A stretch of DNA of 44,114 nt, from NCBI RefSeq assembly GCF_000344135.1, contig NZ_BAOP01000022.1, forward strand, positions 1 to 44,114. Direction: 5' to 3'. This document shows positions 25,047 to 33,640 of this stretch, in pieces; within the stretch, counting starts at the first letter, position 1; each line of letters begins with the position of its first letter. Below the pieces are notes generated by a model. It worked only from the letters and a program-made list of their open reading frames with translations, was not told where the DNA came from and did no database searches. A program made the position numbers and the translations under genes. This DNA is from Gordonia malaquae NBRC 108250. Lineage in GTDB: Bacteria > Actinomycetota > Actinomycetes > Mycobacteriales > Mycobacteriaceae.

Positions 25047-25591
25047 CCACCACCGTCATCGCCGAGCCCCAGGTATGGGCCGGCTGCCTGAACTGCTACA
25101 ACTCCGGTCGACTCGTAGGCCACTGGTTCGGCGTCACCGAGGCTGCCGACGTAGACCTGGCCGCGGTGCACCGCGGCTCCGGGGTGAACACCGCCGCCGA
25201 GGGCTGCGAGGAACTGTGGTGCCTCGACATCGACGGCCTGCCCGTCCGCCGCGAGATGGGTTTGCTCGAAGCCGCCGAGTGGGGCGAGGTCTTCACCGAG
25301 GCCGGCGAGAGCTGGCCAGCAGTCGCCGCGTGGGTCCGCACCGGCGACTACATCGCCGAGGGAGACACCGACCTGCCGGTGCTGAGTGACTTCACCGACC
25401 GCTACTGCGGGCACTGGGACTCGTTCCGCGACTATGCCTTCGGCCTCGCTGATGACATCGGGCTCCTGCGCGACGTCCCCGAGGAGATCGAGCGCTACTT
25501 CCACTGGGACGCCTGGATCAGGGATCTCAAGATGGATCACAGCACCGCCGAGGCCCCCGATGGCGGCGTCTACATCTTCCGGTCGCTCTGA
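25043..25591 (+). CDS. ardA: ArdA antirestriction protein
   Basis: The 182-residue acidic protein matches the ArdA DNA-mimic family: CYNSGRLVGHWF near the start, the FTDRYCGHWDSFRDYA block, and the C-terminal YFHWDAWIRDLKMD. ArdA dimers imitate bent B-form DNA and block Type I restriction enzymes, helping mobile DNA enter a new host. It has a good AGGAG site (25031-25035). It is coupled to the preceding small gene, and a hairpin terminator follows at 25621-25642. Its presence is strong evidence that this island moves between cells. Confidence 0.93.
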   Translation: MTTTVIAEPQVWAGCLNCYNSGRLVGHWFGVTEAADVDLAAVHRGSGVNTAAEGCEELWCLDIDGLPVRREMGLLEAAEWGEVFTEAGESWPAVAAWVRTGDYIAEGDTDLPVLSDFTDRYCGHWDSFRDYAFGLADDIGLLRDVPEEIERYFHWDAWIRDLKMDHSTAEAPDGGVYIFRSL

Positions 25592-25620
25592 GCAGCCGCA
25601 CCCCCGCAGACAGCAGCAGA

Positions 25621-25642
25621 GGCGCCGCCCGCAGGCGGCGCC
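25621..25642 (+). terminator. Hairpin terminator after ardA
   Basis: GGCGCCGCC (25621-25629), CGCA loop, GGCGGCGCC (25634-25642): perfect 9-bp stem, 30 bases after the ardA stop, without a T-run. Confidence 0.6.
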
Positions 25643-25720
25643 GCTGCCAGCAACTGGGAACTGCTCGACGAGCTGGGGATCACGACCGTCTGCGCTCGCT
25701 GAACTGTCGTACCTCGGCAC

Positions 25721-25726
25721 TAGGGT
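25721..25726 (+). promoter_or_regulatory. -10 box for the gene at 25734
   Basis: TAGGGT followed by 7 bases and GTG 25734, indicating a leaderless transcript. Confidence 0.5.
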
Positions 25727-25733
25727 ACAGCGC

Positions 25734-25982
25734 GTGCCCTCCGTACCCGACTTTCAGATCACGCCTGTAGCCAAACTCCGAGACGGGGACACCCTGCTGG
25801 ACCTGCGAGTGGAGGCCCGCGTGGGCCTGCTGCGCGACGGCGACGACCCGGGCACCACGGTGCTGGGCGTCCACATCACCACCCTTGACGGCGCGCCCGT
25901 GGGCTACGCCGAGATCACCACCAGCCCCGACGCACTACGGATCATCGCAGCCCGAAACCTGAACAGAGGAGACCGCACGTGA
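25734..25982 (+). CDS. Island hypothetical protein, 82 residues
   Basis: GTG 25734 is chosen because a -10 box precedes it by 7 bases; the longer frame overlaps ardA in another frame. The product starts MPSVPDFQITPVAKLRDGDT and is beta-rich, with no membrane segment. It ends in a 4-base overlap (GTGA) with the next gene. Not recognised. Confidence 0.65.
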   Translation: MPSVPDFQITPVAKLRDGDTLLDLRVEARVGLLRDGDDPGTTVLGVHITTLDGAPVGYAEITTSPDALRIIAARNLNRGDRT

Positions 25983-26278
25983 CCAAGGAAAACCCCCTCC
26001 ACGTCGCGTTCACCCTGCCCGACGAGGCCACCGCGCAGTGGCTCGACCGGATGATCCACGACGCCGGCGGAAATCCCGACGCATGGCTCACCGGCGTCAT
26101 CGAGGCCGACCGGCAGCGAGCCAGGAACGCCGCGCCGTCCGCGTTCGCCGAGCTGGCAGAGCACGTGCGGGAACAGCCCCGGTCACCGCAGAGTCCGAGC
26201 CAGGGCGACCAGCCCGCAGACGAACGCCCCCGGCGGCCACGACGTCCCAAGCCCAGCTCGGCCTGGCGCACGCAGTAG
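25979..26278 (+). CDS. Island hypothetical protein, 99 residues
   Basis: A GTG start overlaps the previous stop; RBS AGAGGAG upstream. The first 55 residues look like a small alpha/beta domain (HVAFTLPDEATAQWLDRMIH, DAWLTGVIEADRQRAR), possibly ribbon-helix-helix-like, and the tail is a Pro/Arg/Ser-rich disordered stretch. This layout would suit a DNA-binding protein, but I cannot confirm it. A terminator follows. Confidence 0.68.
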   Translation: MTKENPLHVAFTLPDEATAQWLDRMIHDAGGNPDAWLTGVIEADRQRARNAAPSAFAELAEHVREQPRSPQSPSQGDQPADERPRRPRRPKPSSAWRTQ

Positions 26279-26295
26279 CCGACTCCTGACCGCGA

Positions 26296-26320
26296 CCCCG
26301 CCGGCCGATGGCTGGCGGGG
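26296..26320 (+). terminator. Hairpin terminator
   Basis: CCCCGCCGGCC (26296-26306), GAT loop, GGCTGGCGGGG (26310-26320): 11-bp stem with one G-U pair, followed by a pyrimidine-rich stretch. Confidence 0.65.
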
Positions 26321-26339
26321 CCTCTGTTCTCCATCGCTG

Positions 26340-26363
26340 AAGTGTACCGATTTCGGTACACTT
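26340..26363. promoter_or_regulatory. 24-bp palindrome over the methylase promoter
   Basis: AAGTGTACCGA (26340-26350), TT, TCGGTACACTT (26353-26363): a perfect 11-bp inverted repeat. Its right arm contains TACACT (26357-26362), a -10 box 7 bases before the ATG at 26370. Probable operator for a repressor, possibly the C-terminal helix-turn-helix of the methylase itself. Confidence 0.65.
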
Positions 26364-26369
26364 TGAGTC

Positions 26370-27125
26370 ATGCGCCTAGCCATTGCGGACCCGCCGTATC
26401 TCAACAAGGCCGTCCGTTGGTACGGCACCGACGGCTATGGACACGGCGATGGCCAAGGTCGGGCCGACGAGCACCCGGAAGCCGCCTACTGGGATGAACA
26501 GGCCAGCCATCTGGACCTGCTCGCCCGCCTGCAGTCCGACTACGACGGGTGGGCGATCGCGATGGACCCGGCGAGCCTGCCGCTCTACCTGTCCGCCGAA
26601 CCGCCGGGCGTGCGCGTCGCGATCTGGCACAAGACCAACGCCATGCCGTCGGCTTCCCGAGTCCGCGGCGTCTATGAGCCGCTGCTGGTGTTCACGCCGC
26701 AGGGTCGGCGCACCCACGGGACCGGCCCGATCGCCGACGACGTGCTGCATGCCGGCTTCGAGCGATCCGGCGGTACCTTCATCGGTCGCAAGCCGCAGGC
26801 GTGGACGCACTGGGTGCTGGCACTGCTCGGTTACGACCCGGCCACCGACGCCGTCGATGACCTGTTCCCGGGCAGCGGCGCTGTCGCCGCGGCGATCGAG
26901 ACCTACCGACCACCCGCGCCGCGGGCTGGCCGTCTGCGCCGTCCGACCGGGGACAAGGCCCAGCGCCTGCGCTCGGCGGCCCGCGGCGCGCACAGCCGCA
27001 AGGCCGCGGTGCTCGCAGCCCTGGACACCGGCGCCTCGATACGCGCCACCGCACGGGAGGCCGGCGTGGCCACCTCGACGGTCCAGCGCTGGAAGGCCGA
27101 GGCCGAGAACGCCGGTGGACACTAG
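26370..27125 (+). CDS. Orphan DNA methyltransferase with C-terminal helix-turn-helix
   Basis: The 251-residue protein has the amino-methyltransferase motif IV DPPY at residues 7-10 and motif I as FPGSGAV (166-172), in the order IV then I, i.e. the beta-type arrangement of N6-adenine/N4-cytosine methyltransferases. The target-recognition region is the 150 residues between. The last about 50 residues carry a helix-turn-helix (TGASIRATAREAGVATSTVQ). It has no partner nuclease next to it and appears to be a phage- or element-borne orphan methylase, perhaps protecting the island from restriction or controlling genes. Leaderless start after the palindrome. Confidence 0.82.
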   Translation: MRLAIADPPYLNKAVRWYGTDGYGHGDGQGRADEHPEAAYWDEQASHLDLLARLQSDYDGWAIAMDPASLPLYLSAEPPGVRVAIWHKTNAMPSASRVRGVYEPLLVFTPQGRRTHGTGPIADDVLHAGFERSGGTFIGRKPQAWTHWVLALLGYDPATDAVDDLFPGSGAVAAAIETYRPPAPRAGRLRRPTGDKAQRLRSAARGAHSRKAAVLAALDTGASIRATAREAGVATSTVQRWKAEAENAGGH

Positions 27126-27188
27126 CACCGTCGGTCACTTCCGCGGTTCGACCACCGGCACCTGTCCCATCACGCTGTACTGGTCGGC

Positions 27189-27380
27189 ATGGACGCCGAC
27201 GACGAAGAGACGATGACCGAGGCCGAGATCGACGCCGAGTTCGAGCGCACCCAGCCGATCGGCTACGCGATCAACGCGCTGGCGCAGGCCGAGCTGATCA
27301 TCCAATCCGGCGACGAGGTGCCGCCTCAGGATCAGCACCGCGTCGACAGGGGCGCTGAGGACCGCCCTTGGCCGCCTTGA
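27189..27380 (+). CDS. Possible small acidic protein, 63 residues
   Basis: ATG 27189 opens a frame beginning MDADDEETMTEAEIDAEFER, followed by GYAINALAQAELIIQSGD. The first half has protein-like composition and the tail less so. No ribosome binding site is clear. In the 490 bases between the methylase and the mod gene (27126-27615) I see no other gene, hairpin or repeat. Confidence 0.45.
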   Translation: MDADDEETMTEAEIDAEFERTQPIGYAINALAQAELIIQSGDEVPPQDQHRVDRGAEDRPWPP

Positions 27381-27615
27381 ACACTAGGCCCGAAGATGGC
27401 CCCGTGCTCTTCCGATACAAGCCCCGTACGGATCGGTGCATCCCACATTGACTATCCTCAGACCAGGATTCAGGGCACCCAGCACGCCTCTTGCCCTTCG
27501 CGCTCAACGCGAAATGTCAGAGGCATCTGGTCTATTAGCAGCAACCGCACGTCCAAGCGCCCCGGATCATTGGGCGCTCCAGATGTGCTGCCATTCTCAA
27601 GCGAAAGCAGGTTCC

Positions 27616-29577
27616 GTGGACGATCTGATAGACCTGGAGTCGTTGCCCGTCGAGCAACTGATCGAGATGATCCGTGAGAAGACGGGCGCGGGAGTGAACC
27701 TGTCGTTCCCCGGCAAGGTCCTGGCACGCCAGATCGGGCGTCGTGTGCGACCCCGCAATCAGCGCACCGTCAAGTCATTGAGCGCCGGCGACGAGCATGG
27801 GCGTGCCCGGAACGTCCTTCTCGAAGGCGACAACCTCCAGGCTCTCGCGTCCCTCTACCGCGAGCGTGGGCAGGTCGACATGATCCTCACGGACCCGCCG
27901 TACAACACTGGTGGCGACTTCCGCTACAACGACAAGTGGGATAAGGACCCGAACGACCCCGACATGGGAGAGTTCGTCGGCAGCGACGATCCCGCGCGCC
28001 ACACCAAGTGGATGAAGTTCATGTACCCACGCCTGCAGATGATGAAGGCAATGCTAAAGCCGACCGGAGTGTTGGCCATCTGCATCGACAGCCGCGAACT
28101 GTTTCACCTCGGACAGATGCTCGACGAGCTGTTCCACGAGGATAATCGCCTCGCCATCATCAACTGGCAGAAGATCACATCCCCCAAGAACCACGACCAG
28201 GGCGTGTCGACGGCGACCGAGTACGTGCTCATCTACGCCAAGGATGAGGACAAGGTCCGGACGGGTCGCCTTCCGCGATCAGAGAAGACTGCTTCCGGGT
28301 ACGTGAACCCAGACTCCGATCCGCTCGGCGCGTGGGCCCCGTCCGACTCCACCCTCATGGGGGCGTCGACTCATCCTGGGCAGGTCTACGGAATCCAGAA
28401 CCCGTTCACGGGCAAGCTGCATTACCCGCAGGAAGGTCGCTGCTGGCGAAACGAGCGCGCGAAGATGAAGGCGGCAGCGGAGGCATGGGGTGCGGAATAC
28501 GAGGATCGAGACCTCGACGACGGACTCCGACCCGCCTTGGTCATCAAGGGCGCTCGGAACCCCCTCACACGGGACTACTCCAAGGACCCCGCGGTCCGAG
28601 CTGCGAAGAAGCTCGCGCTCGAACGGAGGAAGGCGGGCTCGTGGCCGCGCTACTTCTGGAGGAACGACCGTTCGCGAAACCCTGGTCACGGCGAACTCCG
28701 GTACAAGACCTACCTGTCCGATGTGGAGGTCGGTGTCGTGCCGACGACGTACTGGGCGTCCGACGAAGAGTTCGAGGTGGCCGAGATTGACACAGTGTCG
28801 TGGCCCCATCCTCAGTCTGGGACCTCTGAGACCGGAAAGAGTGAGCTGAATGCCGTCGTCGGTCGTGGTCACGGCTTCGATACGGTGAAACCGCTCCAGT
28901 TGATGGAGAAGATTATTAGCCTCTGGTGCCCGCCCGGTGGACTGGTGCTGGACCCGTTCGCGGGTTCCGGGACTACCGGCCACGCCGTGCTCGACCTGAA
29001 CAAGGCGACCGGTTCCGACCGTCGGTTTATCTTGATCGAACAAGGACGCCCTGACAATGGCGATTCCTACGCGAGGACGCTGACGGTCGATCGACTGCGT
29101 CGGGTGATCGACGGCGACTGGTCCAAAGGCGCGCACGAGCCGCTCGGCGGCGGCTTCACCTTCAAGAAGCTGGAGAAGAAGGTCGACGCCAAGACGCTGC
29201 TGCTCATGGAACGGGACGAGATGATCGACACCGTCATCGCCTCGCATTCCAGCACGGGCAGCCGCCGACGGGCGGTGCTCATACCCGTGGTCGACGCTGA
29301 CGAGGAGCCGTACGCCTACCTGGTGGCCAAGAACGCCGCCAATGAAGGCATTTTCCTCGTCTGGTCCGGCGCTGACTCCAACACTGACCTCACGGAGGAG
29401 GTCTACGAGGAGATCGCCGAAGAGGCCGAGGCCGCGAAGCTTTCCGACGTCTATCACGTCTACAGCCGGCGGAACCTCATCGTGACCGATGACGTCGTCT
29501 GGTACCAGATCCCGGATCGCATCCTCTCTGACTTCGGCCTCGACGTCCGGTCCGAGCCCTTCACCGAGGAGGTCTGA
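27616..29577 (+). CDS. Type III restriction-modification methyltransferase subunit (Mod)
   Basis: From GTG 27616 the protein has 653 residues. The N-terminus LPVEQLIEMIREKTGAGVNL is typical of Type III Mod proteins, followed by motif IV DPPY (93-96, within TDPPYNTGGDFRYNDKW) and, near residue 446, motif I DPFAGSGTT: beta-class N6-adenine methyltransferase order. The target-recognition domain lies between them. Mod dimers recognise the asymmetric site and methylate one strand; with Res they form the restriction enzyme. The frame extends upstream to 27436 but shows no Mod-like sequence there. The res gene starts 4 bases after the stop. Confidence 0.93.
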   Translation: MDDLIDLESLPVEQLIEMIREKTGAGVNLSFPGKVLARQIGRRVRPRNQRTVKSLSAGDEHGRARNVLLEGDNLQALASLYRERGQVDMILTDPPYNTGGDFRYNDKWDKDPNDPDMGEFVGSDDPARHTKWMKFMYPRLQMMKAMLKPTGVLAICIDSRELFHLGQMLDELFHEDNRLAIINWQKITSPKNHDQGVSTATEYVLIYAKDEDKVRTGRLPRSEKTASGYVNPDSDPLGAWAPSDSTLMGASTHPGQVYGIQNPFTGKLHYPQEGRCWRNERAKMKAAAEAWGAEYEDRDLDDGLRPALVIKGARNPLTRDYSKDPAVRAAKKLALERRKAGSWPRYFWRNDRSRNPGHGELRYKTYLSDVEVGVVPTTYWASDEEFEVAEIDTVSWPHPQSGTSETGKSELNAVVGRGHGFDTVKPLQLMEKIISLWCPPGGLVLDPFAGSGTTGHAVLDLNKATGSDRRFILIEQGRPDNGDSYARTLTVDRLRRVIDGDWSKGAHEPLGGGFTFKKLEKKVDAKTLLLMERDEMIDTVIASHSSTGSRRRAVLIPVVDADEEPYAYLVAKNAANEGIFLVWSGADSNTDLTEEVYEEIAEEAEAAKLSDVYHVYSRRNLIVTDDVVWYQIPDRILSDFGLDVRSEPFTEEV

Positions 29578-29581
29578 TCCG

Positions 29582-31906
29582 GTGGCTATCGAACTCTTCC
29601 AGTTCCAGCAGACGGCGGCTTCCCAGATGGCCGATCGGTATGTGGAGTACAGCACCGAGCCCATATCGTTCGGCCGCGGGGCCAACCGCCACGATGTGCC
29701 CTTCTACCAAGCGCTCTCGTCCATTACAGGATCGGGAAAGACCGCCATCCTCGCTCAGGCTGTCAACGAGATCATCGACATGTCGGAGGTCCCGCCGATC
29801 ATCCTGTGGCTGTCCACCGGCAAGGTCGTCGTCCAGCAGAGCTACGCCAACCTCGCCGGGGGTGGGAAGTACGCGCACCTCCTGCCCGATGTCACCGTGC
29901 GGCTCCTGAGCGAGTACGACCCAACCGACGTCGCCGACTCCGGCGACGCCCTGCTCTACTTCGCGACCGTCGGAACCTTCAACCGCAAGGACCGCGAGAA
30001 CAGCAACCTCAAGATTTTCGCCGCTGATACCGACAACATCGAGGACACGCGCTGGGAGGCTCTCAAGGGTCGCGAGACCGCCGACGGCACGCGTCGGCCG
30101 CTGATCGTCGTCTACGACGAGGCGCAGAACCTCAGTGATCAGCAGACGATTCTGCTGCTGGAGCAGCACCCGGCGGTGTTCCTGCTAGCCAGCGCCACTC
30201 TTCGCTTCCCTGCGCAGTTCGACACCGAGGTGATTCAGCAGCTGCGCGCGCAGGGTGGCTACAAGGACGAGGACCTCATCACCGCGGTCCCGTCCTCGAC
30301 GGTCGTGGCATCTGGTCTGGTGAAGGGCATGATCTCGCTCGACGGGCTCAATGCGCCGATGCAGGAGACCGTCTCCGAGATGCTCGCGGCGATGCAAGAA
30401 ACCGAACAGTTGGCGCGGACAGAGGGGCTGGACTTCCTGCCGAAGGCCATATACGTCTGCAACACGAACATCCTCGCCGACGACGCGAGCCAAACCGATA
30501 GCGCCGAGCAGGTCTTCGAACAACGGCAGGCACCTCCGATCCTCATCTGGCGATACCTCACCGAGCAGTGCGGAGTACCGGCTGACGAGATCGCGGTCTA
30601 CGCGAACCTCAAGACGCACAAGGACTTCCCGCTGCCGTCGGACTTCGTACTTTTCAACGGCGGCGACAACGACTATGACGAGTTCGTCGCAGGCGACTAC
30701 CGGCACATCATCTTCAACCGAACCCTGCAGGAGGGTTGGGACGACCCTACGGTCTACTTCGCATACGTCGACAAGACCATGGATTCACCGGTCCAGATCA
30801 CCCAGATCGTCGGCCGGGTGCTCCGCCAGCCCGGCGCCGTCCACTACGAAGCCGACCGCCTCAACACCGCGCACTTCTATGTCCGCGTCGACCGCAACGA
30901 TGCGTTCACCCAGGTCGTCGATGAAGTGCGCAAGGGACTCGGCAGCGACGTGCCCGAGATAAGGATTCTCACCTCTCCGCCGGATACCGGCGACGCCGTC
31001 AGCCTGCCGCCGAAGTCCCTTCGACGCGTGCCGCGTACCGGCATCGACAACACCGACACCGTCGGCCCCGTGCAGAAGGTCATCGCGAAGGTGCACAACT
31101 ACAGCCAGGACACGGTGAACACGCGCGGGGTGGGACGTCGCAGGACAGTCCAACAGAAGATCGGCGACAGCGCGCCCGTCGACTCGGACTGGACTGACTT
31201 CGAACAGGCCAACCGTGTGAACGCACGATGGGTATTCCGGCGTGAGGTGGCGCGACGGTACAAGCGTTCCCTCACGGTGATGGACACCGACGAGCCGAAG
31301 TTCGACGCGAAGATTGGTGTTGGCAGCAACGCGTACGCAAGCCTGACCGATCATGCCGCCGAGGCGGTGGACGAATACCTCCGGCACGCCGTCGTGAAGG
31401 TGCTCAAGCCGAAGCCCTACGAGGTAGCCAGCACGCTCGCGCGAAGAGCGTCGATGGAGACTTTCCAGAACGCCGTTCACGAGGGGTACGACGGGCTCAA
31501 TCAGTTCGAGTCGAAGTTCGCCCAGGCTCTCGACAAGACCAGGCTGCCTTGGGCGCGGAACAGGCCGCAGACCGGGTACAAGATCCCGCTCATCTCACTC
31601 GGCCAGACAATCTGGTTCTTCCCCGACTTCCTGATCTGGGTCGACGACAGGGTGATCTGCGTCGACACAAAGGGCCAGCACCTCGTCGAGACCGACTCGC
31701 GCCGGAAGCTCCTGACGATAGCGCCGCACAAGGACGTGTCTACAACAGTCGAGGTCAAGTTCGTCACCGAGGGCAAGTGGAAGACCGACGGCACGCCCGA
31801 CAGCAAGGACGGCTACTCCATCTGGGAACTCAGCAGCGGACAGGCTCTGAGGACCCTCCCGCACGACGATCTCGACTCGCTCACGATGTCTTTCGTGCCC
31901 AAGTAG
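29582..31906 (+). CDS. Type III restriction endonuclease subunit (Res)
   Basis: From GTG 29582 the protein has 774 residues. Visible are Walker A ITGSGKT (48-54), motif II DEAQ (179-182), the SF2 motif VI region ITQIVGRVLRQPG, and a C-terminal PD-(D/E)XK nuclease-like site PDFLIWVDD...VDTKG (D682, D695, K697). Res uses ATP to slide or switch along DNA between two head-to-head sites and cut. Length is at the short end for Type III Res. GAGGAGG (29566-29572) within the mod 3' end serves as ribosome binding site. The frame upstream of 29582 overlaps mod and is rejected. Confidence 0.92.
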   Translation: MAIELFQFQQTAASQMADRYVEYSTEPISFGRGANRHDVPFYQALSSITGSGKTAILAQAVNEIIDMSEVPPIILWLSTGKVVVQQSYANLAGGGKYAHLLPDVTVRLLSEYDPTDVADSGDALLYFATVGTFNRKDRENSNLKIFAADTDNIEDTRWEALKGRETADGTRRPLIVVYDEAQNLSDQQTILLLEQHPAVFLLASATLRFPAQFDTEVIQQLRAQGGYKDEDLITAVPSSTVVASGLVKGMISLDGLNAPMQETVSEMLAAMQETEQLARTEGLDFLPKAIYVCNTNILADDASQTDSAEQVFEQRQAPPILIWRYLTEQCGVPADEIAVYANLKTHKDFPLPSDFVLFNGGDNDYDEFVAGDYRHIIFNRTLQEGWDDPTVYFAYVDKTMDSPVQITQIVGRVLRQPGAVHYEADRLNTAHFYVRVDRNDAFTQVVDEVRKGLGSDVPEIRILTSPPDTGDAVSLPPKSLRRVPRTGIDNTDTVGPVQKVIAKVHNYSQDTVNTRGVGRRRTVQQKIGDSAPVDSDWTDFEQANRVNARWVFRREVARRYKRSLTVMDTDEPKFDAKIGVGSNAYASLTDHAAEAVDEYLRHAVVKVLKPKPYEVASTLARRASMETFQNAVHEGYDGLNQFESKFAQALDKTRLPWARNRPQTGYKIPLISLGQTIWFFPDFLIWVDDRVICVDTKGQHLVETDSRRKLLTIAPHKDVSTTVEVKFVTEGKWKTDGTPDSKDGYSIWELSSGQALRTLPHDDLDSLTMSFVPK

Positions 31907-32035
31907 CGACCTAACTACGTGTCCGCAAGCCGGTCGGTGAGTGAGACGCTCGCCGATACACCGCCAACTGAGAGATCGTCCGGGTCATGCAGTCTCACAG
32001 GACCCTCCCGACCCTCGTTGCATTGAGGGTTGATT

Positions 32036-33094
32036 CTACGGCTCTTGTTGCGCCCCATCGACCTCAGCTTTGCTGAACGACAAAGAGATCGAGGGCAGCT
32101 TGCCAACACCCTGATCGGCGATCAACTTGTTCACCGCACTGATTACCGCATTCCTCTTGCGGTCCACGTCGTTGAGCCGTTTCATCCACTCGACCTGCGT
32201 GGTCTGACCGCCGTCGAAGTTGATCAAGGTCGGCGAGACATAGTCTCCAGCAGTTCCCTCCGTCGCATACTTCAGCGCAGCCTGTGCGGCTGTGACCTTC
32301 TTCCGTAGGCCAACGACGAACTTACTGATTGTCGCCTCGTTGAGCCATTCAGCTGGAAATGAGGCACTGCTCACGCCGTACCGCCGTGACCGGACCTCAC
32401 CTGTTCCCAGCGCGTGGATAACGTCCTCCATGGCGTCTGCCAGGTCCTTGAGGGATAACTCCATCCTCATAGGCGTTTGGAAAGCAGGGCGATCGAAAAC
32501 CCTACGGATACAGGTGTAGATGGTTCGTGACATCTCGCTGACTGGCGGCAACCTGGAGAACTCCGACCAAATCGCATGCGGAACTTCGTCTTCCCAAATA
32601 GTGTCTGCATAGCACCTGGCAACTTCAAACGCCTCGTGTGGCGACTGTGCGCTACCGCTTAAGTGGCTGTAGAAGCGTTCGGCGAAGTACTTCGCGAGGT
32701 CGTCATCGACCCCAGTCCTGGTTCCGATGACCCAGCCCCCCGCAGGTGTTAAGGACTGCGCTAAGTCCGGCCCCGCGCCGACGCTATAACAACCACTCAG
32801 GAAGACGCCCGTAAGTTCAGCACTTGCCGCAGAGATTGTGCGAATGACCCTAACCGCGTTGTATCCGACTCTGTGACCGTTCTCCGGAACCATCACGTTC
32901 CCGCTCGCGTCTCCGTGCCCAATGAAATGGAAGATTGTCGGCCGAAATCCGCTCACCACGCGCGCCAGGTCGGGCCAATCGACGTCGGTATCCATAACCT
33001 TGAAGTCCGCTGATCTCAGTCTGATGATCGAAGATACCTCGTCTGCCGCGAACGACAACTCCGGCGCACAAACCCACACCAATACCTTCTCCAT
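32036..33094 (-). CDS. CHAT-family caspase-like protease
   Basis: From ATG 33094 the protein has 352 residues. The first about 200 residues are a CHAT domain: catalytic His in FHFIGHGD (H60) and Cys in GVFLSGCYS (C102), then WVIGTRTGVDDDLAKYFAERFY and SPHEAFEVARCYADTIW, the conserved second half of the fold. The last 140 residues are helical and polar, without known domain. CHAT proteases cut other proteins on activation and are found in bacterial immunity and cell-death systems, usually with a sensor. Here it is opposite in direction to the Type III genes, with a 129-base gap between the ends. The upstream frame start at 33235 adds 47 residues not typical of CHAT; GATACT 6 bases before ATG 33094 supports the shorter form. 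GC is lower than the neighbours. Confidence 0.85.
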   Translation of the reverse strand: MEKVLVWVCAPELSFAADEVSSIIRLRSADFKVMDTDVDWPDLARVVSGFRPTIFHFIGHGDASGNVMVPENGHRVGYNAVRVIRTISAASAELTGVFLSGCYSVGAGPDLAQSLTPAGGWVIGTRTGVDDDLAKYFAERFYSHLSGSAQSPHEAFEVARCYADTIWEDEVPHAIWSEFSRLPPVSEMSRTIYTCIRRVFDRPAFQTPMRMELSLKDLADAMEDVIHALGTGEVRSRRYGVSSASFPAEWLNEATISKFVVGLRKKVTAAQAALKYATEGTAGDYVSPTLINFDGGQTTQVEWMKRLNDVDRKRNAVISAVNKLIADQGVGKLPSISLSFSKAEVDGAQQEP

Positions 33095-33100
33095 CGCGTC

Positions 33101-33106
33101 AGTATC
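33101..33106 (-). promoter_or_regulatory. -10 box of the CHAT protease gene
   Basis: GATACT on the minus strand, 6 bases before ATG 33094: leaderless transcript predicted. Confidence 0.45.
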
Positions 33107-33301
33107 ACAGATATCCGCAGGTAAAGTGAGATGTGACACGAGGTTAAGCTCACGGTTTGCGACCGCATTTGGCGCCGACGGCAGTCGGCAGACTCTCTCC
33201 AAGTCGTCCATCTCAGGTACACCCTGCTGGAACATCTCCGCACTGCGGCATATTCCGTCATATTAGGGTCCAGATTCGATTCACTGGACACTTTCAAGTT
33301 G

Positions 33302-33314
33302 AAGTCTTAGACTT
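33302..33314. promoter_or_regulatory. 13-bp palindrome upstream of the recombinase operon
   Basis: AAGTCT, one base, AGACTT, with TTCAAGTTGAA partly overlapping its left side and TTGACA at 33318. Candidate recombinase-binding or operator site in the gap 33095-33373. Confidence 0.4.
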
Positions 33315-33373
33315 AGGTTGACACATAACCAGGTGCCGCGATGGACGCGGACGAATCGAACGGAGACCCCCAA

Positions 33374-33640
33374 ATGGCTCGCATCCGCATTCATCCGACC
33401 GCAGCGCGACTGCTGGCCCGAAGAATCGATCTGGCTGTGCGGCACCAGCGGGACGACGTCGTTAGGGGGCTGGCGGCACGGATCGACGGCAAGACGGGTG
33501 ACGTCACCGTCGTCGTGAACGACACCGAGGAGCTGGAGAAGGTTCCCGGCCTCGCCGACATCCGACGCGTGCTCGCACAGGTCGATACCGAGGAACAAAA
33601 GCGGAGTCGCGGATTCGCGCCCGGGGGTCGCGAACGATGA
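33374..33640 (+). CDS. Small protein coupled to the recombinase, 88 residues
   Basis: ATG 33374, with GGAG at 33362-33365, gives a protein beginning MARIRIHPTAARLLARRIDL; ATG 33341 would add 11 residues. It is basic at the start and has an acidic middle segment (VVVNDTEELEKVPGL). Its stop overlaps the recombinase start (ATGA), so both are made together. It may be a recombinase accessory or DNA-binding protein; no family recognised. Confidence 0.7.
   Translation: MARIRIHPTAARLLARRIDLAVRHQRDDVVRGLAARIDGKTGDVTVVVNDTEELEKVPGLADIRRVLAQVDTEEQKRSRGFAPGGRER

Noticed and set aside
25942..26361. Minus-strand frame with TACACT 6 bases before an ATG at 26334
   Set aside because: The second TACACT follows automatically from the palindrome; the frame runs antisense to two accepted genes and looks like a shadow.
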